Shown here piece after piece: positions 26,367 to 35,983 of a stretch of DNA of 64,000 nt. The first letter of the stretch is position 1; each line of letters opens with the position of its first letter. The DNA is from Hymenobacter sediminis. GTDB lineage: Bacteria; Bacteroidota; Bacteroidia; Cytophagales; Hymenobacteraceae. The stretch covers positions 62,001-126,000 of the forward strand of contig NZ_QKNS01000001.1 in NCBI RefSeq assembly GCF_003231285.1, given 5' to 3'. Under the pieces are notes generated by a model that made no database searches, was not told the origin of the DNA, and saw only the letters and a program-made list of their open reading frames with translations. The position numbers and the translations under genes are program-made.

Positions 26367-29300
26367 TTACTTGGCTTCCTCTTTATCCTTCTTGGCTTTG
26401 CGCTTTTCCTTTTTGCCGTTGGCGTCTTTGGTCTTGATTTTCATCTTCTCATTCTCGGCCGGGGGCGTAACGGAGGCTGCGGGGGCAGGAGCCGGAGTAG
26501 CAGCGGCTACACGGTTGCCTTCAGCGTCCAGCTCCACAATTTCATAGCCCAGCTCCGTGATGCCGGGGAAGGCTTTGGCCCGGTCGCCAACTACCACAAT
26601 GTACATCTGGTCGGCGGGCAGGTATTTCTGCGAAATAGCCTGCACGTCTTCCTTCTTCAGGGCTTTCAGGATGTCGCTCTGCTGCTTCACGTAGTCAGTG
26701 CTCAGGTCGTACTCTAGCAAACGCGAGAGGAAAGCGGCTTTCTGCTGGCCGGTTTCGTAGCGCAAGGCATCGTTCTGGCCCACCGACGACTGCAAGAACT
26801 GCAGCTCCTCATCGGTAATGCCATTGCGGTAGTTCTGAATTTCCTTCATGAACTCCTTCACCGAAGCTGCCGTGGCATCAGCGCGCACGCCGGCACTGGC
26901 TGTGTAAGGCCCTACGTAGCGCGTGGCCTGGAAGCCCGAGCGGGCGCCGTAGGTGTAGCCCTTGTCCTCGCGCAGGTTTAGGTTGATGCGGGAGTTGAAG
27001 GCCCCACCCAAGATGTAGTTAGAGAGGTAGGCGCGGTAATAGTCGCCGGTTGCATCGTAGGTGAGCGGGGTCAGGTAGCCCACCCGAATTTCCGACTGAG
27101 CGGCCCCGTCCTTGTTCACGAAGTAGATGCGGGTTTTGTCGGGCTGGGTTGCGTTACCCCCAACCGGCAACGCAACCTCCTTCTTCTGCCAGCCTTTCAG
27201 GAAGCCTAACTGATTGGTGAGGGTCGTCTGGTCGGCGTCGCCTACGGCTACCAGGTAGCTTACGTTGGGCGCGTAGTTCTGCTGATAGAACTGCTTCACG
27301 TCGTCGAGCGTGAGGCTGGTTACCGTGGCTGTGGTACCGCTGCTGGGCACGCCCATAATGTTGGTAGAGCCATACACCAACCGATCGAAGGTTTTGTTGG
27401 CAATAACTACCGGCTGAGTATTCTGGTTGGCAATGCCTTCCAGGGTCTGCTTCTTGAGACGAGCGAAATCAGCCTCATCGAAGCGCGGGCGCAGCAGGCG
27501 CTCTTCCAGCAGCTTCATGGTGGCGGGCAGGTTCTTGGTCAGGCTCTGCACGTACACGGTGGTGTTGTCGTCGCCGGCCGAAACCCGAATGGTGCTGCCC
27601 AGCTTGTCCAACTCGGAGCTAAACTGCTCGCCGGTGTACTTCTGGGTGCCTTCGTTCATGAGGCTGGCCGTAAGCGAAGCAATACCGGCCTTGTTGGGCG
27701 TGTTCTGCTCCAGGCGGTGGCCACCCCGGATGGTGAGGAGCATGGTTACCGTCGGAATTTCAGTGTTGCGCGAGCCCATCAGGCGCAGGCCATTGTCCAG
27801 GGAAGCCTGCCATACCTGCGGCACCTGCACCACCGGGTTGGTGCCGGCTTGGGGCTGCTTGCTCCGGTCGAAGGTATCCTTGGCTTTCACGTACGTCAGG
27901 CCATTGTAGCCGTAGTCAGGAGCTTGGTAGCCTTCCTTCGATACGGTGTAGTTATCGGCCTTAGCGGGTTTCACGCTGCCATTCTTGGGCACCACGCTCA
28001 GAATCACGGCGTGCTTGCCTTTGATGTACTGGTTGTACACGCGGTTTACCTCGGCAGGCGTTACGGCGCGCAGGCGCTTCAGCTCCTCGGGCAGGCGGTT
28101 GGGGTTACCGAAGAACGTCTGGTTGGCGGCCAGCTGGCTTACTTTGCCGTTTACACTGGCTAGGCTGTTTATCAGTTGTGCTTCGGTGCTGGCTTTAAAG
28201 CGGGTTACCTGTTCGGCCGTGGCGCCTGTACGCTCAAACTCCGTCAGCGACTTACGCACTCTTACTTCCAGGCTGTCGAGGCTTTTGCCGGGGAAAGGCA
28301 GGGTTACCAGCGTAAACTCACCCGACAGCTCTGAGGTGATGTTATAGGCCTGCGCCTGGGCAGCCTGCTGGGTTTTTGTGAGGTTTTTGTAGAGCAAAGA
28401 GTTTTTACCCTGCCCAATTATTTCGGCCAGTGCATCGAGGGCGTACTCATCGGGGTGGCCATTAGGCACCGTCGGGAATACCATCTGCAGCATAGGTAGG
28501 CGCACGTTGTCCTGGTAGCTCACGTAGCGGTCCTGGGCCAGCTTGGGGGCAGCCAGCTTCTGGGCAGCCACGGCGGGGCCCTTGCTGATAGGGCCGAAGT
28601 ACTTCTCGGCCAAGCGCACTACTTCCTGGGGCTTCACATCGCCGCCCACAGTAAGGGTAGCATTGTTGGGGCCATACCAGCGCAGGAAGAAGTTCTTGAG
28701 GTCGTTTACGTCGGAGCGGTCCAGGTCTTCGAGGTAGCCGATGGTCAGCCAGCTATAGGGGTGGCCGTAGGGGTAAAGGGTGCGGGCCACGTTCTCCGAG
28801 GCCAGGCCGTAGGGGCGGTTGTCGTAGTTCTGGCCCCGCTCGTTTTTCACAGTGGAGCGCTGTACCTCAAACTTCTGCTGCGTTACGGCATCCAGCAAGA
28901 ACCCCATGCGGTCAGCCTCCAGCCACAAAGCCGTTTCCAGCTGGTTGCTGGGTACGGTTTCGAAATAGTTGGTCCGGTCGCGGTTAGTAGTGCCGTTGAG
29001 AGTACCGCCGGCAGCCGTTACGGTCTTGAAATGCTGTTCGTCGGCTACGTTGTCGGAGCCCTGGAACATCATGTGCTCAAAGAAGTGCGCGAAGCCCGAC
29101 TTGCCAATCTGTTCCCGGGCCGAGCCTACGTGGTAGGTCACGTCTACGTGCACCAGCGGATCAGAGTGGTCTTCGGTGATAATCAGGGTAAGGCCGTTGG
29201 GCAACACGTACTTTTCGTACGGAATTACCAGCTCTGAGCCCTTGCGGGTTACTTTCTCTACCAGGCGGGCGCCGCCGGCGGTAGGGGCGGCCGCTTTGGT

Positions 29301-29399
29301 AACAGTAGCGGGCTTAGTAGCTGGTTTTTGCTGGGCCTGAGCGGGCTGAAATGCCAGCGAGGCTCCCAAGCCCAGTAGCAACAAGTGGTTGCGAGTCAT
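26367..29399 (-). CDS. Exported M16 family zinc metallopeptidase (two-domain)
   Basis: A 1010-residue protease with a signal peptide (MTRNHLLLLGLGASLAFQPAQAQ), so exported to the periplasm or beyond. The inverted zinc motif HxxEH is intact in SGFAHFFEHMMFQGS (His105, Glu108, His109). The second half, from about residue 520, repeats the fold without the zinc motif, as in the pitrilysin/PqqL architecture where an inactive half closes the chamber. A glycine-rich flap (GGAFNSRINLNLREDKGYTYGARSGF) is present and conserved. The C-terminus has a Pro/Ala linker and a strongly basic Lys/Glu tail. Probably degrades peptides in the envelope. Transcribed alone, ending at the terminator at 26309. Confidence 0.93.
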   Translation of the reverse strand: MTRNHLLLLGLGASLAFQPAQAQQKPATKPATVTKAAAPTAGGARLVEKVTRKGSELVIPYEKYVLPNGLTLIITEDHSDPLVHVDVTYHVGSAREQIGKSGFAHFFEHMMFQGSDNVADEQHFKTVTAAGGTLNGTTNRDRTNYFETVPSNQLETALWLEADRMGFLLDAVTQQKFEVQRSTVKNERGQNYDNRPYGLASENVARTLYPYGHPYSWLTIGYLEDLDRSDVNDLKNFFLRWYGPNNATLTVGGDVKPQEVVRLAEKYFGPISKGPAVAAQKLAAPKLAQDRYVSYQDNVRLPMLQMVFPTVPNGHPDEYALDALAEIIGQGKNSLLYKNLTKTQQAAQAQAYNITSELSGEFTLVTLPFPGKSLDSLEVRVRKSLTEFERTGATAEQVTRFKASTEAQLINSLASVNGKVSQLAANQTFFGNPNRLPEELKRLRAVTPAEVNRVYNQYIKGKHAVILSVVPKNGSVKPAKADNYTVSKEGYQAPDYGYNGLTYVKAKDTFDRSKQPQAGTNPVVQVPQVWQASLDNGLRLMGSRNTEIPTVTMLLTIRGGHRLEQNTPNKAGIASLTASLMNEGTQKYTGEQFSSELDKLGSTIRVSAGDDNTTVYVQSLTKNLPATMKLLEERLLRPRFDEADFARLKKQTLEGIANQNTQPVVIANKTFDRLVYGSTNIMGVPSSGTTATVTSLTLDDVKQFYQQNYAPNVSYLVAVGDADQTTLTNQLGFLKGWQKKEVALPVGGNATQPDKTRIYFVNKDGAAQSEIRVGYLTPLTYDATGDYYRAYLSNYILGGAFNSRINLNLREDKGYTYGARSGFQATRYVGPYTASAGVRADATAASVKEFMKEIQNYRNGITDEELQFLQSSVGQNDALRYETGQQKAAFLSRLLEYDLSTDYVKQQSDILKALKKEDVQAISQKYLPADQMYIVVVGDRAKAFPGITELGYEIVELDAEGNRVAAATPAPAPAASVTPPAENEKMKIKTKDANGKKEKRKAKKDKEEAK

Positions 29400-29642
29400 T
29401 CGGTATAAACTAGAGTGGAGGAATACAGCGGGAAGTTACGCGCCGAAAGACAAATGCAATGCGCGGCGGCTGCATCAACCTGGCCGGGCTACAGGCCGTA
29501 CTGTCCTCACCCTGGCTAGCTAAGTTCCAAACTACCTTTGCCGGAATTTCTTCCGGCAAAAATCTTCCTGCTAACAGCGGCTTTTGCAAAACAAAAGCGC
29601 TACGGTGGAGCTTACTGCTTTCCTTGCTACTTTACTCTGCAG

Positions 29643-30047
29643 ATGCCCGCTTTTGAATCTGACTACCTGCGCATTTCCTACCGACCCGATTTGCACGTTT
29701 TGTTTATGCGGTGGTCGAGGCCGGCAACGGCAGCCGAGCACCGGACGGGCTACCTAGCTGCGCTGGACCTAGCCCGGGAGGAGCAGGCCAGCCACTGGCT
29801 GATTGATTTGCGCAGCCGTGGCCTGGCCGATTTAGCCAGCTTGCAGTGGATTCTGGAAGATTTTGGCGCCGAATTTCAAAAGTCCCTCCCCCACGCCGAG
29901 CGCCGACTAGCCTATTTTACTACCCCCTACTACAGCGAAATACTGGAGGAACGCCTGCGTGAGCTTGGCAACATCAAGACCGGGTTGGCTATTCGGGTGT
30001 TCACAGAGGAAATGCCCGCCTACGAGTGGCTCCGAACCGGCCGGTAG
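29643..30047 (+). CDS. Small STAS/SEC14-like domain protein
   Basis: A 134-residue soluble protein beginning MPAFESDYLRISYRPDLHVLF. The order of elements is the same as in the protein at 9411: early strands, a helix (EHRTGYLAALDLAREEQA), a hydrophobic strand (HWLIDLRSRG), a second helix, and a closing (V/T)FTEEMPAYEWLRTG. This is the pattern of Cytophagales STAS/SEC14-like singletons. Function not established. The frame is open 35 codons upstream, but that part has a different character and the ATG at 29643 fits the family start. It is convergent with the glycosyltransferase gene; the stop codons are only 4 bp apart, with no terminator visible between them. Confidence 0.65.
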   Translation: MPAFESDYLRISYRPDLHVLFMRWSRPATAAEHRTGYLAALDLAREEQASHWLIDLRSRGLADLASLQWILEDFGAEFQKSLPHAERRLAYFTTPYYSEILEERLRELGNIKTGLAIRVFTEEMPAYEWLRTGR

Positions 30048-30051
30048 TTTC

Positions 30052-31149
30052 CTACCCCTCGGCCCAGCGGTAACGGCGCTCCTTCCACTGAATACCCGAC
30101 GGCCACCACGTATAGGCCAGCACCGCCAACGACATAAACAGCAGATACACATCGTACACCAGCAGCACGGCCAGGTTTTCGCGGTGCCCGGCTTGGCGTA
30201 GGGTAATGAGCAGGCAGAGCGTTTGGCAGGCTACTTTGGCCGCATACAAGAGCCCAATGGTTTCCAGCGGCAGCAAACCGGGCCAGCCCAGCACAGTGTA
30301 AAAAATACTATAAGAGCTGAACAGCAGGCTCAGTTGCCAGGGTAGCCGCACGGCGCCCTTCATCCAGCGCTTGCGCTGCTGCAGCAGGCACTGGATTGTG
30401 GGCTGGGCCACTGAAATACCCAGGGCACTGGGGGTGATGATGTTGCGGTAGCCCCAACCCTGCCCCACTACCTTCTCAAACAGCTGCAAGTCCTCTGTAA
30501 TGCTAAAAGCCAGCGCCTCGTAGCCCCCAATCGACTCATAGGCCTTGCGGGTTACCAGCATGTTGTTACCCACGGCCGTAATAGGCAGGCCCAAGTCGGT
30601 CAGCATCCGAATCAGGCTTAGGCCAAACAACCAGTCGAGGCCCTGAAGGCGGCCAAACAGGTTGCCCTCGGCCGTGGTGATGCCCGTCACGATTCCTACC
30701 CCCTCGGGGGCAGCGGCCAGCATGGTCTGGACCCAATCGGGGTGGAGGGCCATGTCGGCGTCCGTAAACAGCAGATACTCGGTGGTAGCAGCGCGGCACA
30801 GGTGAGCCAGAGCATTGCTTTTGCCGCGGGCCGTGCCCAGGCGCTGTCGGATGCTCAGGAGCCGGAACTGGGGTTTGTCTTGGATAAACTCCTCTACTAG
30901 CGCGGCGGTGTTGTCGGTGGAGGCATCGTCGCCGATGAGGATTTCCAACTGTTCGGCGGGGTAGTTGAGCTTGGTTAGGGCCGTCAGACAACGGATGATG
31001 GTGGCTTCCTCGTTGCGCGCGGCAATCAGAATGCTCACGCGGGGCCGGGCGCTACTGGGGTGCAAGGGCCGTCGCGACACCACCAGCAGAATAATCACCA
31101 ACAAGAAAACGCCGAAAAACAGGCCAAAGAATACTGCTGGAAACACCAT
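30052..31149 (-). CDS. Glycosyltransferase family 2, membrane-anchored
   Basis: A 365-residue enzyme with one N-terminal membrane helix (VFFGLFFGVFLLVIILLVV) and three or four helices after the catalytic domain. The GT2 marks are VSILIAARNEEATIIRCL, the nucleotide-sugar site GDDASTDNT, the metal-binding TDAD, and the acceptor/processive motif QQRKRW. This layout, with terminal helices, resembles polysaccharide synthases and glycolipid glycosyltransferases that work on the inner face of the membrane. The sugar is unknown. The ATG at 31149 is used; the frame begins with a TTG six codons earlier. No exopolysaccharide cluster surrounds it. Confidence 0.88.
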   Translation of the reverse strand: MVFPAVFFGLFFGVFLLVIILLVVSRRPLHPSSARPRVSILIAARNEEATIIRCLTALTKLNYPAEQLEILIGDDASTDNTAALVEEFIQDKPQFRLLSIRQRLGTARGKSNALAHLCRAATTEYLLFTDADMALHPDWVQTMLAAAPEGVGIVTGITTAEGNLFGRLQGLDWLFGLSLIRMLTDLGLPITAVGNNMLVTRKAYESIGGYEALAFSITEDLQLFEKVVGQGWGYRNIITPSALGISVAQPTIQCLLQQRKRWMKGAVRLPWQLSLLFSSYSIFYTVLGWPGLLPLETIGLLYAAKVACQTLCLLITLRQAGHRENLAVLLVYDVYLLFMSLAVLAYTWWPSGIQWKERRYRWAEG

Positions 31150-31372
31150 ATGCTGCTGATCTATCAAAGCAAGCCACGGTGTTTAGATAAGGAAAGCAAT
31201 AGCGTGGCGCGACTAAGAAATACGAGGAACCACCCGCTTCCTGTTGCCGGTTAAATGCTGATTTTATGGGTAAGTAGTTGCGTAGAAATACGGAGCCGGT
31301 TTTTAGTGCCGCTGATTTCATAAACCCGGCACGCTGCCAGCCACGGTTTTGCTAAGGCACTACAGCCGTTGG

Positions 31373-31440
31373 CTACCCCCTTTAAAGACGCAAACCCTGG
31401 CTGCACAGGCGGCCAGGGTTTGCGTCTTTAAAGGGGGTAG
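31373..31440 (-). terminator. Perfect 29-bp hairpin after the MFS transporter gene
   Basis: Arms 31373-31401 and 31412-31440 are exact reverse complements around a 10-nt loop. The base of the stem is CTACCCCC/GGGGGTAG. It begins 3 bp beyond the stop codon of the leftward gene and has no T-tract. Probably a transcript end or 3' protective structure. Confidence 0.65.
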
Positions 31441-31442
31441 GG

Positions 31443-33056
31443 TTATGCTTGCGGATTGGTGAGTACCGGAGTATCGTAGCCGGGGTTTTCCATAACGGCG
31501 GCTACGTGGGTATCGTCGTCGTCGCGGACGCGCAGGGTGAGCAGTCCGGCCAGAACCATGCTGGCCCCTCCCAACACCAGCGTATTCAGGGTGTTGCCCT
31601 GGAACACGTTCACGGTGAAAAAGCCCAGGATGGTGGCGGCCACAATCTGCGGAATAACGATGAAGAAGTTAAACACACCCATGTAGTAGCCCATGCGGTT
31701 GGCAGGCAAAGAGCCCGCCAGAATAGCGTAGGGCATGGAGAGGATGCTGGCCCAGGCAATGCCCACCAGGCTCATCGACACGATGATGTAGTCGGGGTTG
31801 GTGATAAACTTCAACGACACTAAGCCTATGCCGCCGAGCAGCAGGCAGAGCATGTGGGTACGGCGGCGGCTGGTGCGGGCCGCAATCAGCGGAATGATAA
31901 AGGCGAAGACGGCTGCTACCCCGTTGCGCACCGAGGAACACAAACTCAGCCAGTCGGCGCCATCGTTGTACTGCTGCTGCACGCGCTGGGCGGTGGCCTT
32001 TTCCTGCTCCGTCAGTTGGGCTTTATCCACGGCGTAGCTAGCCATGTTCAGGCTAATTACCTTGTCGGTTTTGTCGGCCTGAAACTTGTCGATTTCCGCT
32101 ACGTCGCGCTTGAGACCATCCAGCTCCTTGGTATTGGCATTGGCAGCCGGAGCGCCGGTTATCTGCCCCTTCAGCTTCTGATACAGGGGCGCATCCACGC
32201 GCATGTTGTAGATGTTGCTGGTTACGGCGTTGGTGGCGTAAATCCACATCGAGAACAGCGCAAACCAGGTGAAGAACTGCACTACGGCCAGCTGACGCAT
32301 GGCGGCCGGCATGTGGAAAATGCCGGCAAACGATTCGCGCAGCCCGTCCCACATGCCCACCTTGGCGTTTTCGGCCCGGAAGGCCTCCATGTCCTCGGGC
32401 GGCGTTTCAGTGCTGGTTACCACCGTGTAAATAACTGAGCTGAGGAAGGCCGCCGCACCCACATAGAATGCCCACTTCACGGAGGGTGGAATTTCGCCGG
32501 CCGGCGCCGTATTGCTCATGCCCAGCCAATTGGTAAACACCCAGGGCAGCAGGGCCGCCACCACCGAGCCTACCCCGATAAAAAAGCTCTGCATGGCAAA
32601 GCCTGAGGTTCGCTGCTCCGAGGGCAGCTTATCGCCCACGAAGGCGCGGAAGGGCTCCATGGAGATGTTAATGCTGGCGTCCATAATCCAGAGCATGCCG
32701 CCCGCCATCCACAGGGCCGAAGAATTAGGCATCACCAGCAGGGCCAGCGAGGCCAGAATGGCGCCAATCAGGAAGAACGGCCGGCGCCGCCCGAAGCGCG
32801 GGCTCCAGGTGCGGTCGGAGAGGTAGCCGATGATGGGCTGAACCAGCAGGCCAGTTACCGGGGCCGCAATCCACAGAATCGGAATGTCATCCTTGTTGGC
32901 ACCCAGGGTTTCGAAGATGCGGCTAACGTTGGAGTTCTGCAGCTCAAAGCCAAACTGGATACCCAGAAAGCCAAAGCTCATGTTCCAGATTTGCCAGAAG
33001 CTCAGGCGGGGTTTTTCGCGGGTACTCGCGGGAGCAGCCGCTGCACTAATTGCCAT
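31443..33056 (-). CDS. MFS sugar transporter (SLC45/GPH-like, maltose or sucrose type)
   Basis: A 537-residue major facilitator with about 12 membrane segments. The N-terminal helices contain FWQIWNMSFGFLGIQFGFELQ and the loop SDRTWSPRFGRRRPFFL, typical of the sucrose/maltose branch shared by plant SUC and bacterial maltose permeases. An unusual hydrophilic stretch of about 90 residues (DAPLYQKLKGQITGAPAANANTKEL...) interrupts the middle. The ATG at 33056 is preferred over a far-upstream start in a stretch with no family similarity. It lies next to two secreted alpha-amylases on the same strand, so it probably imports maltose or maltodextrins released by them. It ends in a 29-bp hairpin. Confidence 0.88.
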   Translation of the reverse strand: MAISAAAAPASTREKPRLSFWQIWNMSFGFLGIQFGFELQNSNVSRIFETLGANKDDIPILWIAAPVTGLLVQPIIGYLSDRTWSPRFGRRRPFFLIGAILASLALLVMPNSSALWMAGGMLWIMDASINISMEPFRAFVGDKLPSEQRTSGFAMQSFFIGVGSVVAALLPWVFTNWLGMSNTAPAGEIPPSVKWAFYVGAAAFLSSVIYTVVTSTETPPEDMEAFRAENAKVGMWDGLRESFAGIFHMPAAMRQLAVVQFFTWFALFSMWIYATNAVTSNIYNMRVDAPLYQKLKGQITGAPAANANTKELDGLKRDVAEIDKFQADKTDKVISLNMASYAVDKAQLTEQEKATAQRVQQQYNDGADWLSLCSSVRNGVAAVFAFIIPLIAARTSRRRTHMLCLLLGGIGLVSLKFITNPDYIIVSMSLVGIAWASILSMPYAILAGSLPANRMGYYMGVFNFFIVIPQIVAATILGFFTVNVFQGNTLNTLVLGGASMVLAGLLTLRVRDDDDTHVAAVMENPGYDTPVLTNPQA

Positions 33057-33215
33057 GGGTTGGTGGGAAGTTAGGGGGTAGGGAGGTCGGGTGAGGAAGT
33101 GAGAGGTGAATAGTAAGCGGTAACAGGTGAGCAGTAAAAGCGGAAGGCAATAGGGCATTATTGCTTGGCTGCCGTTTCCGCTTCGTCACTTTTTCACCTA
33201 TCACGGTTCATCTCA

Positions 33216-35063
33216 TTACTCTTTCGGTTTGATTTCGAAGATATAAGCGCTTTGCGGAGCCAGCGTGAGGTTGAGGGTTTCCACGGCCGGAGCCTGGCTG
33301 AGTAGTTCCGTGTAGGTATGAAACTGATTAGGGTTCAGACCCATAAGCTGCATAACTTCCTTCGGAATGCGGATGGTAGGCTTATAAGTTTTGTCGGGGC
33401 TGAAGTTGGCCACAATGAGCAGCCGCTGCTTATCGGTGAAGCGCAGGTAAGTGTAGAGCTGGCGCTGGTTGTACTGGGCGCCCAGGTTGTTGGCGTCCTG
33501 CAGTTCGTAGAAACGGCCCCGACGAATAGCCTCGCTCTGGCTGCTGAGGTTGAGCAAACGGGAGTAAAACGCTTGCAGCTGCTTTTGTTCTTCACTGAGC
33601 TTGCCGCCGTCAAACTTGCCGCCGTTCATCCACTTCTGGTGTTCCGGCACGCCCCAGTAATCGAAGATGGTAGTGCGCCCGTCCTCCCCCGAGAAGCCTT
33701 CGGAGCCGTGGGCCGGTTCGCCTACGTCCTGCCCGAAGTAGAGCATCACGGGACCGGTGCCAAGGGTAGCGGAAACCGTCATGGCCGGAATGGCGGCGCG
33801 GGGGTTGCCGGCAAAGTCCTTGGAGGTAATTCGCTGCTCGTCGTGGTTTTCCAGGAAGCGTAGCATGTGGCCCGAGAAGCCGCGGCTTTCCTGGCTCCAT
33901 ACTTTGGTAATATCCTCCGTAGTGCCCTCGCCGCGCATCAGGCGGCGCAGCCCGTCGTAGAGGCCCACCTTGTCGTAGAGGTAGTCGAAGTGGCCCTGCT
34001 CGATGTACATCTTGTAGGTTTTGGCGTCGTAGGCTTCGCCGATGAAGATGAGGTCAGGCTTCACCTTCTTCAGCTCCGGAATAACCCAGGCCCAGAACTC
34101 CACCGGCACCATCTCGGCCATGTCGCAGCGGAAGCCGTCCACGTTCTTCTTAGTCCAGAAGATTAGGATGTCGCGCATTTTCAGCCAGGTGTCCGGCACC
34201 GGCTCAAAGTGCTTGGCGCGCCCGTTCTGATAATCGACGCCGTAATTGAGCTTGATGGTCTCAAACCAGTCGTCCACCTTAGGCGCCTCCGAAAACACGT
34301 CGTTGCCGGTAGCCTTGGCAGGCACTTCCTGAAACTTCTTGTCCTCACGCGGGCCGGATAGCGGCCCCAATGGGTTGTAGCCCGCCGGCACCACAAACGA
34401 CTTGCCGGGCAGGTAGTAGAAGTTGTTGTTGGGGGTGAAAGCCTTGCTCTTGTCGTCCTTCTCCCCCAAGTCCACTACCCCCGCCGGCCGCGCATCCGAT
34501 TTATAAGTGCGGGCTACGTGGTTGGGAATGAAGTCGATAATGACTTTCAGGTCGTTGTCGTGGGTGCGCTTTACCAGGGCCTCAAACTCCTGCATCCGGC
34601 TCTTCACGTTCACAGCCAAGTCAGGGTCCACATCGTAGTAGTCCTTCACGGCGTAGGGCGAGCCGGCGCGGCCTTTCACTACATCAGCATCGTCGAGGGC
34701 AATGCCGTGCTTGGTGTAGTCCGTCATGGTGGCGTGCTCCAGTACCCCGGTGTACCATACGTGCGAGGCTCCCATTTTCCGGATAGCCTGCAGAGCTGTG
34801 GTCGTAATGTCGTTGAACTTCCCTACCCCATTCTCCTGGAGCGTACCGTAGGGCTTGTTCACGGCCGTTTTATTACCGAACAAGCGGGTCATCATCTGGT
34901 AAATCACCAGCTTATGGTCCTGGGGCTGCTCGTCGGTGGTGTTGGGATCTGAGGAAAAAACAGTTTCTGCCACAGGCGCGGAAGGTTGCGAAGTCAGAAG
35001 AGAGGATGAAAACGACGCCAGACCCAGGGAAAGGGCCGCCGCTGGAAGTAGCAAGTGCTTCAT
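33216..35063 (-). CDS. Secreted GH13 alpha-amylase family enzyme
   Basis: A 615-residue glycoside hydrolase with an N-terminal signal peptide (MKHLLLPAAALSLGLASFSSS). The GH13 barrel motifs are complete: VIIDFIPNHVAR (region I), GFRCDMAEM with nucleophile Asp314 (region II), FIGEAYD with acid/base Glu343 (region III) and FLENHDEQR with Asp408 (region IV). A C-terminal beta domain ends in NLTLAPQSAYIFEIKPK. Expected to cleave alpha-1,4-glucans outside the inner membrane. An insertion at about residues 190-290 lies between regions I and II. It is followed downstream by the MFS transporter gene (160 bp) and preceded by the SDR gene, and forms a starch/maltose group with the GH13 at 35984. Confidence 0.92.
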   Translation of the reverse strand: MKHLLLPAAALSLGLASFSSSLLTSQPSAPVAETVFSSDPNTTDEQPQDHKLVIYQMMTRLFGNKTAVNKPYGTLQENGVGKFNDITTTALQAIRKMGASHVWYTGVLEHATMTDYTKHGIALDDADVVKGRAGSPYAVKDYYDVDPDLAVNVKSRMQEFEALVKRTHDNDLKVIIDFIPNHVARTYKSDARPAGVVDLGEKDDKSKAFTPNNNFYYLPGKSFVVPAGYNPLGPLSGPREDKKFQEVPAKATGNDVFSEAPKVDDWFETIKLNYGVDYQNGRAKHFEPVPDTWLKMRDILIFWTKKNVDGFRCDMAEMVPVEFWAWVIPELKKVKPDLIFIGEAYDAKTYKMYIEQGHFDYLYDKVGLYDGLRRLMRGEGTTEDITKVWSQESRGFSGHMLRFLENHDEQRITSKDFAGNPRAAIPAMTVSATLGTGPVMLYFGQDVGEPAHGSEGFSGEDGRTTIFDYWGVPEHQKWMNGGKFDGGKLSEEQKQLQAFYSRLLNLSSQSEAIRRGRFYELQDANNLGAQYNQRQLYTYLRFTDKQRLLIVANFSPDKTYKPTIRIPKEVMQLMGLNPNQFHTYTELLSQAPAVETLNLTLAPQSAYIFEIKPKE

Positions 35064-35185
35064 AGGTGTCAGTTACCCGTTGTGAGTTGCCAGAGCAGGT
35101 CTTCCGGAACTAATGAAAAATAAACAAAATGTAATCTACTATCTCCGGACAAAGGACTGGCAACTCACCACACGCAACCGAACTA

Positions 35186-35893
35186 TTACCACTCCTGAGT
35201 AAGCGGGTGGAGCATCAGTTCATCTACCACTACGTGAGCGGGGGCCTCCAGCACGTAGCGCACAGCCTGAGCTACATCGGAGGGTTTAAGATGCGTTTTC
35301 TCGGCTTCCGTGCTGCCCGGCTTCGATTCGTTGAAGTAGGTATCCACCATGCCAGGGTATATGGTGCTGACCTTTACCCCAAATGGCCGCACTTCTTTGC
35401 GCAAAGAGCCCAGCAGCGCATCCTGGGCGTATTTGCTGGCGCCGTACACAGTGCCGTGCTCAAAGGTGCGCCGGGCTACGTCGGAGGCAATGCCCACAAT
35501 GTGGCCGTGACCCTGGGCCTTCAGATGGGGCACAATGGCCTTGCACAACAGAAAGGTGCCCTTCACGTTCACGTCGAAAATCCGGTCCCATTCCGCCGAT
35601 TCAAAATTCTCGAGCAGGTTAAAAGAGCCTACCCCCGCATTGCACACCAGAATGTCGAGGCGGCCGAAGCGGCTGAGCGTTTCGGCCACAATGAACTCCG
35701 CATCGGCCTCGTCGGCTACGTCGGCGGGAATAGCTAAGCCCTGGGTTTTCAGGTTGAGCTCCTCCAACTCCTCGGCGGTGCGGGCTACGGCTACCACTTT
35801 GGCACCTTGCATGGCCAGTAGCAGGGCCGTGGCTTTCCCAATGCCGCGGCTGGCACCCGTTACAATGGCTACTTTGTCGGTTAAGTCGGTCAT
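35186..35893 (-). CDS. Short-chain dehydrogenase/reductase
   Basis: A 235-residue Rossmann-fold NAD(P)-dependent oxidoreductase. The cofactor loop is VTGASRGIGKAT, the structural NAG motif appears in LVCNAGVGSFN, and the catalytic Tyr-x-x-x-Lys is YGASKYAQ, preceded by a Ser in IVGIASDVARR. Length is normal for classical SDRs. The arginine in VAVARTAEEL suggests NADPH preference, but that is inference. It lies between two GH13 genes on the same strand, with about 90-120 bp spacers on each side. A role in sugar metabolism is possible but not shown; the substrate cannot be read from the sequence. Confidence 0.92.
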   Translation of the reverse strand: MTDLTDKVAIVTGASRGIGKATALLLAMQGAKVVAVARTAEELEELNLKTQGLAIPADVADEADAEFIVAETLSRFGRLDILVCNAGVGSFNLLENFESAEWDRIFDVNVKGTFLLCKAIVPHLKAQGHGHIVGIASDVARRTFEHGTVYGASKYAQDALLGSLRKEVRPFGVKVSTIYPGMVDTYFNESKPGSTEAEKTHLKPSDVAQAVRYVLEAPAHVVVDELMLHPLTQEW

Positions 35894-35950
35894 GGAATTA
35901 TCAGATTTAAGCTGAAAATAGTACCGGGTGGTAGCGTAATAAGTAGCGAA

Positions 35951-35973
35951 GGGCGGCAGTGGTTCCGCCGCCC
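35951..35973 (-). terminator. Hairpin after the second GH13 gene
   Basis: GGGCGGC (35951-35957) pairs with GCCGCCC (35967-35973), 11 bp beyond the stop codon of the leftward amylase gene. No T-tract follows. Confidence 0.5.
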
Positions 35974-35983
35974 TCCGGGATTC

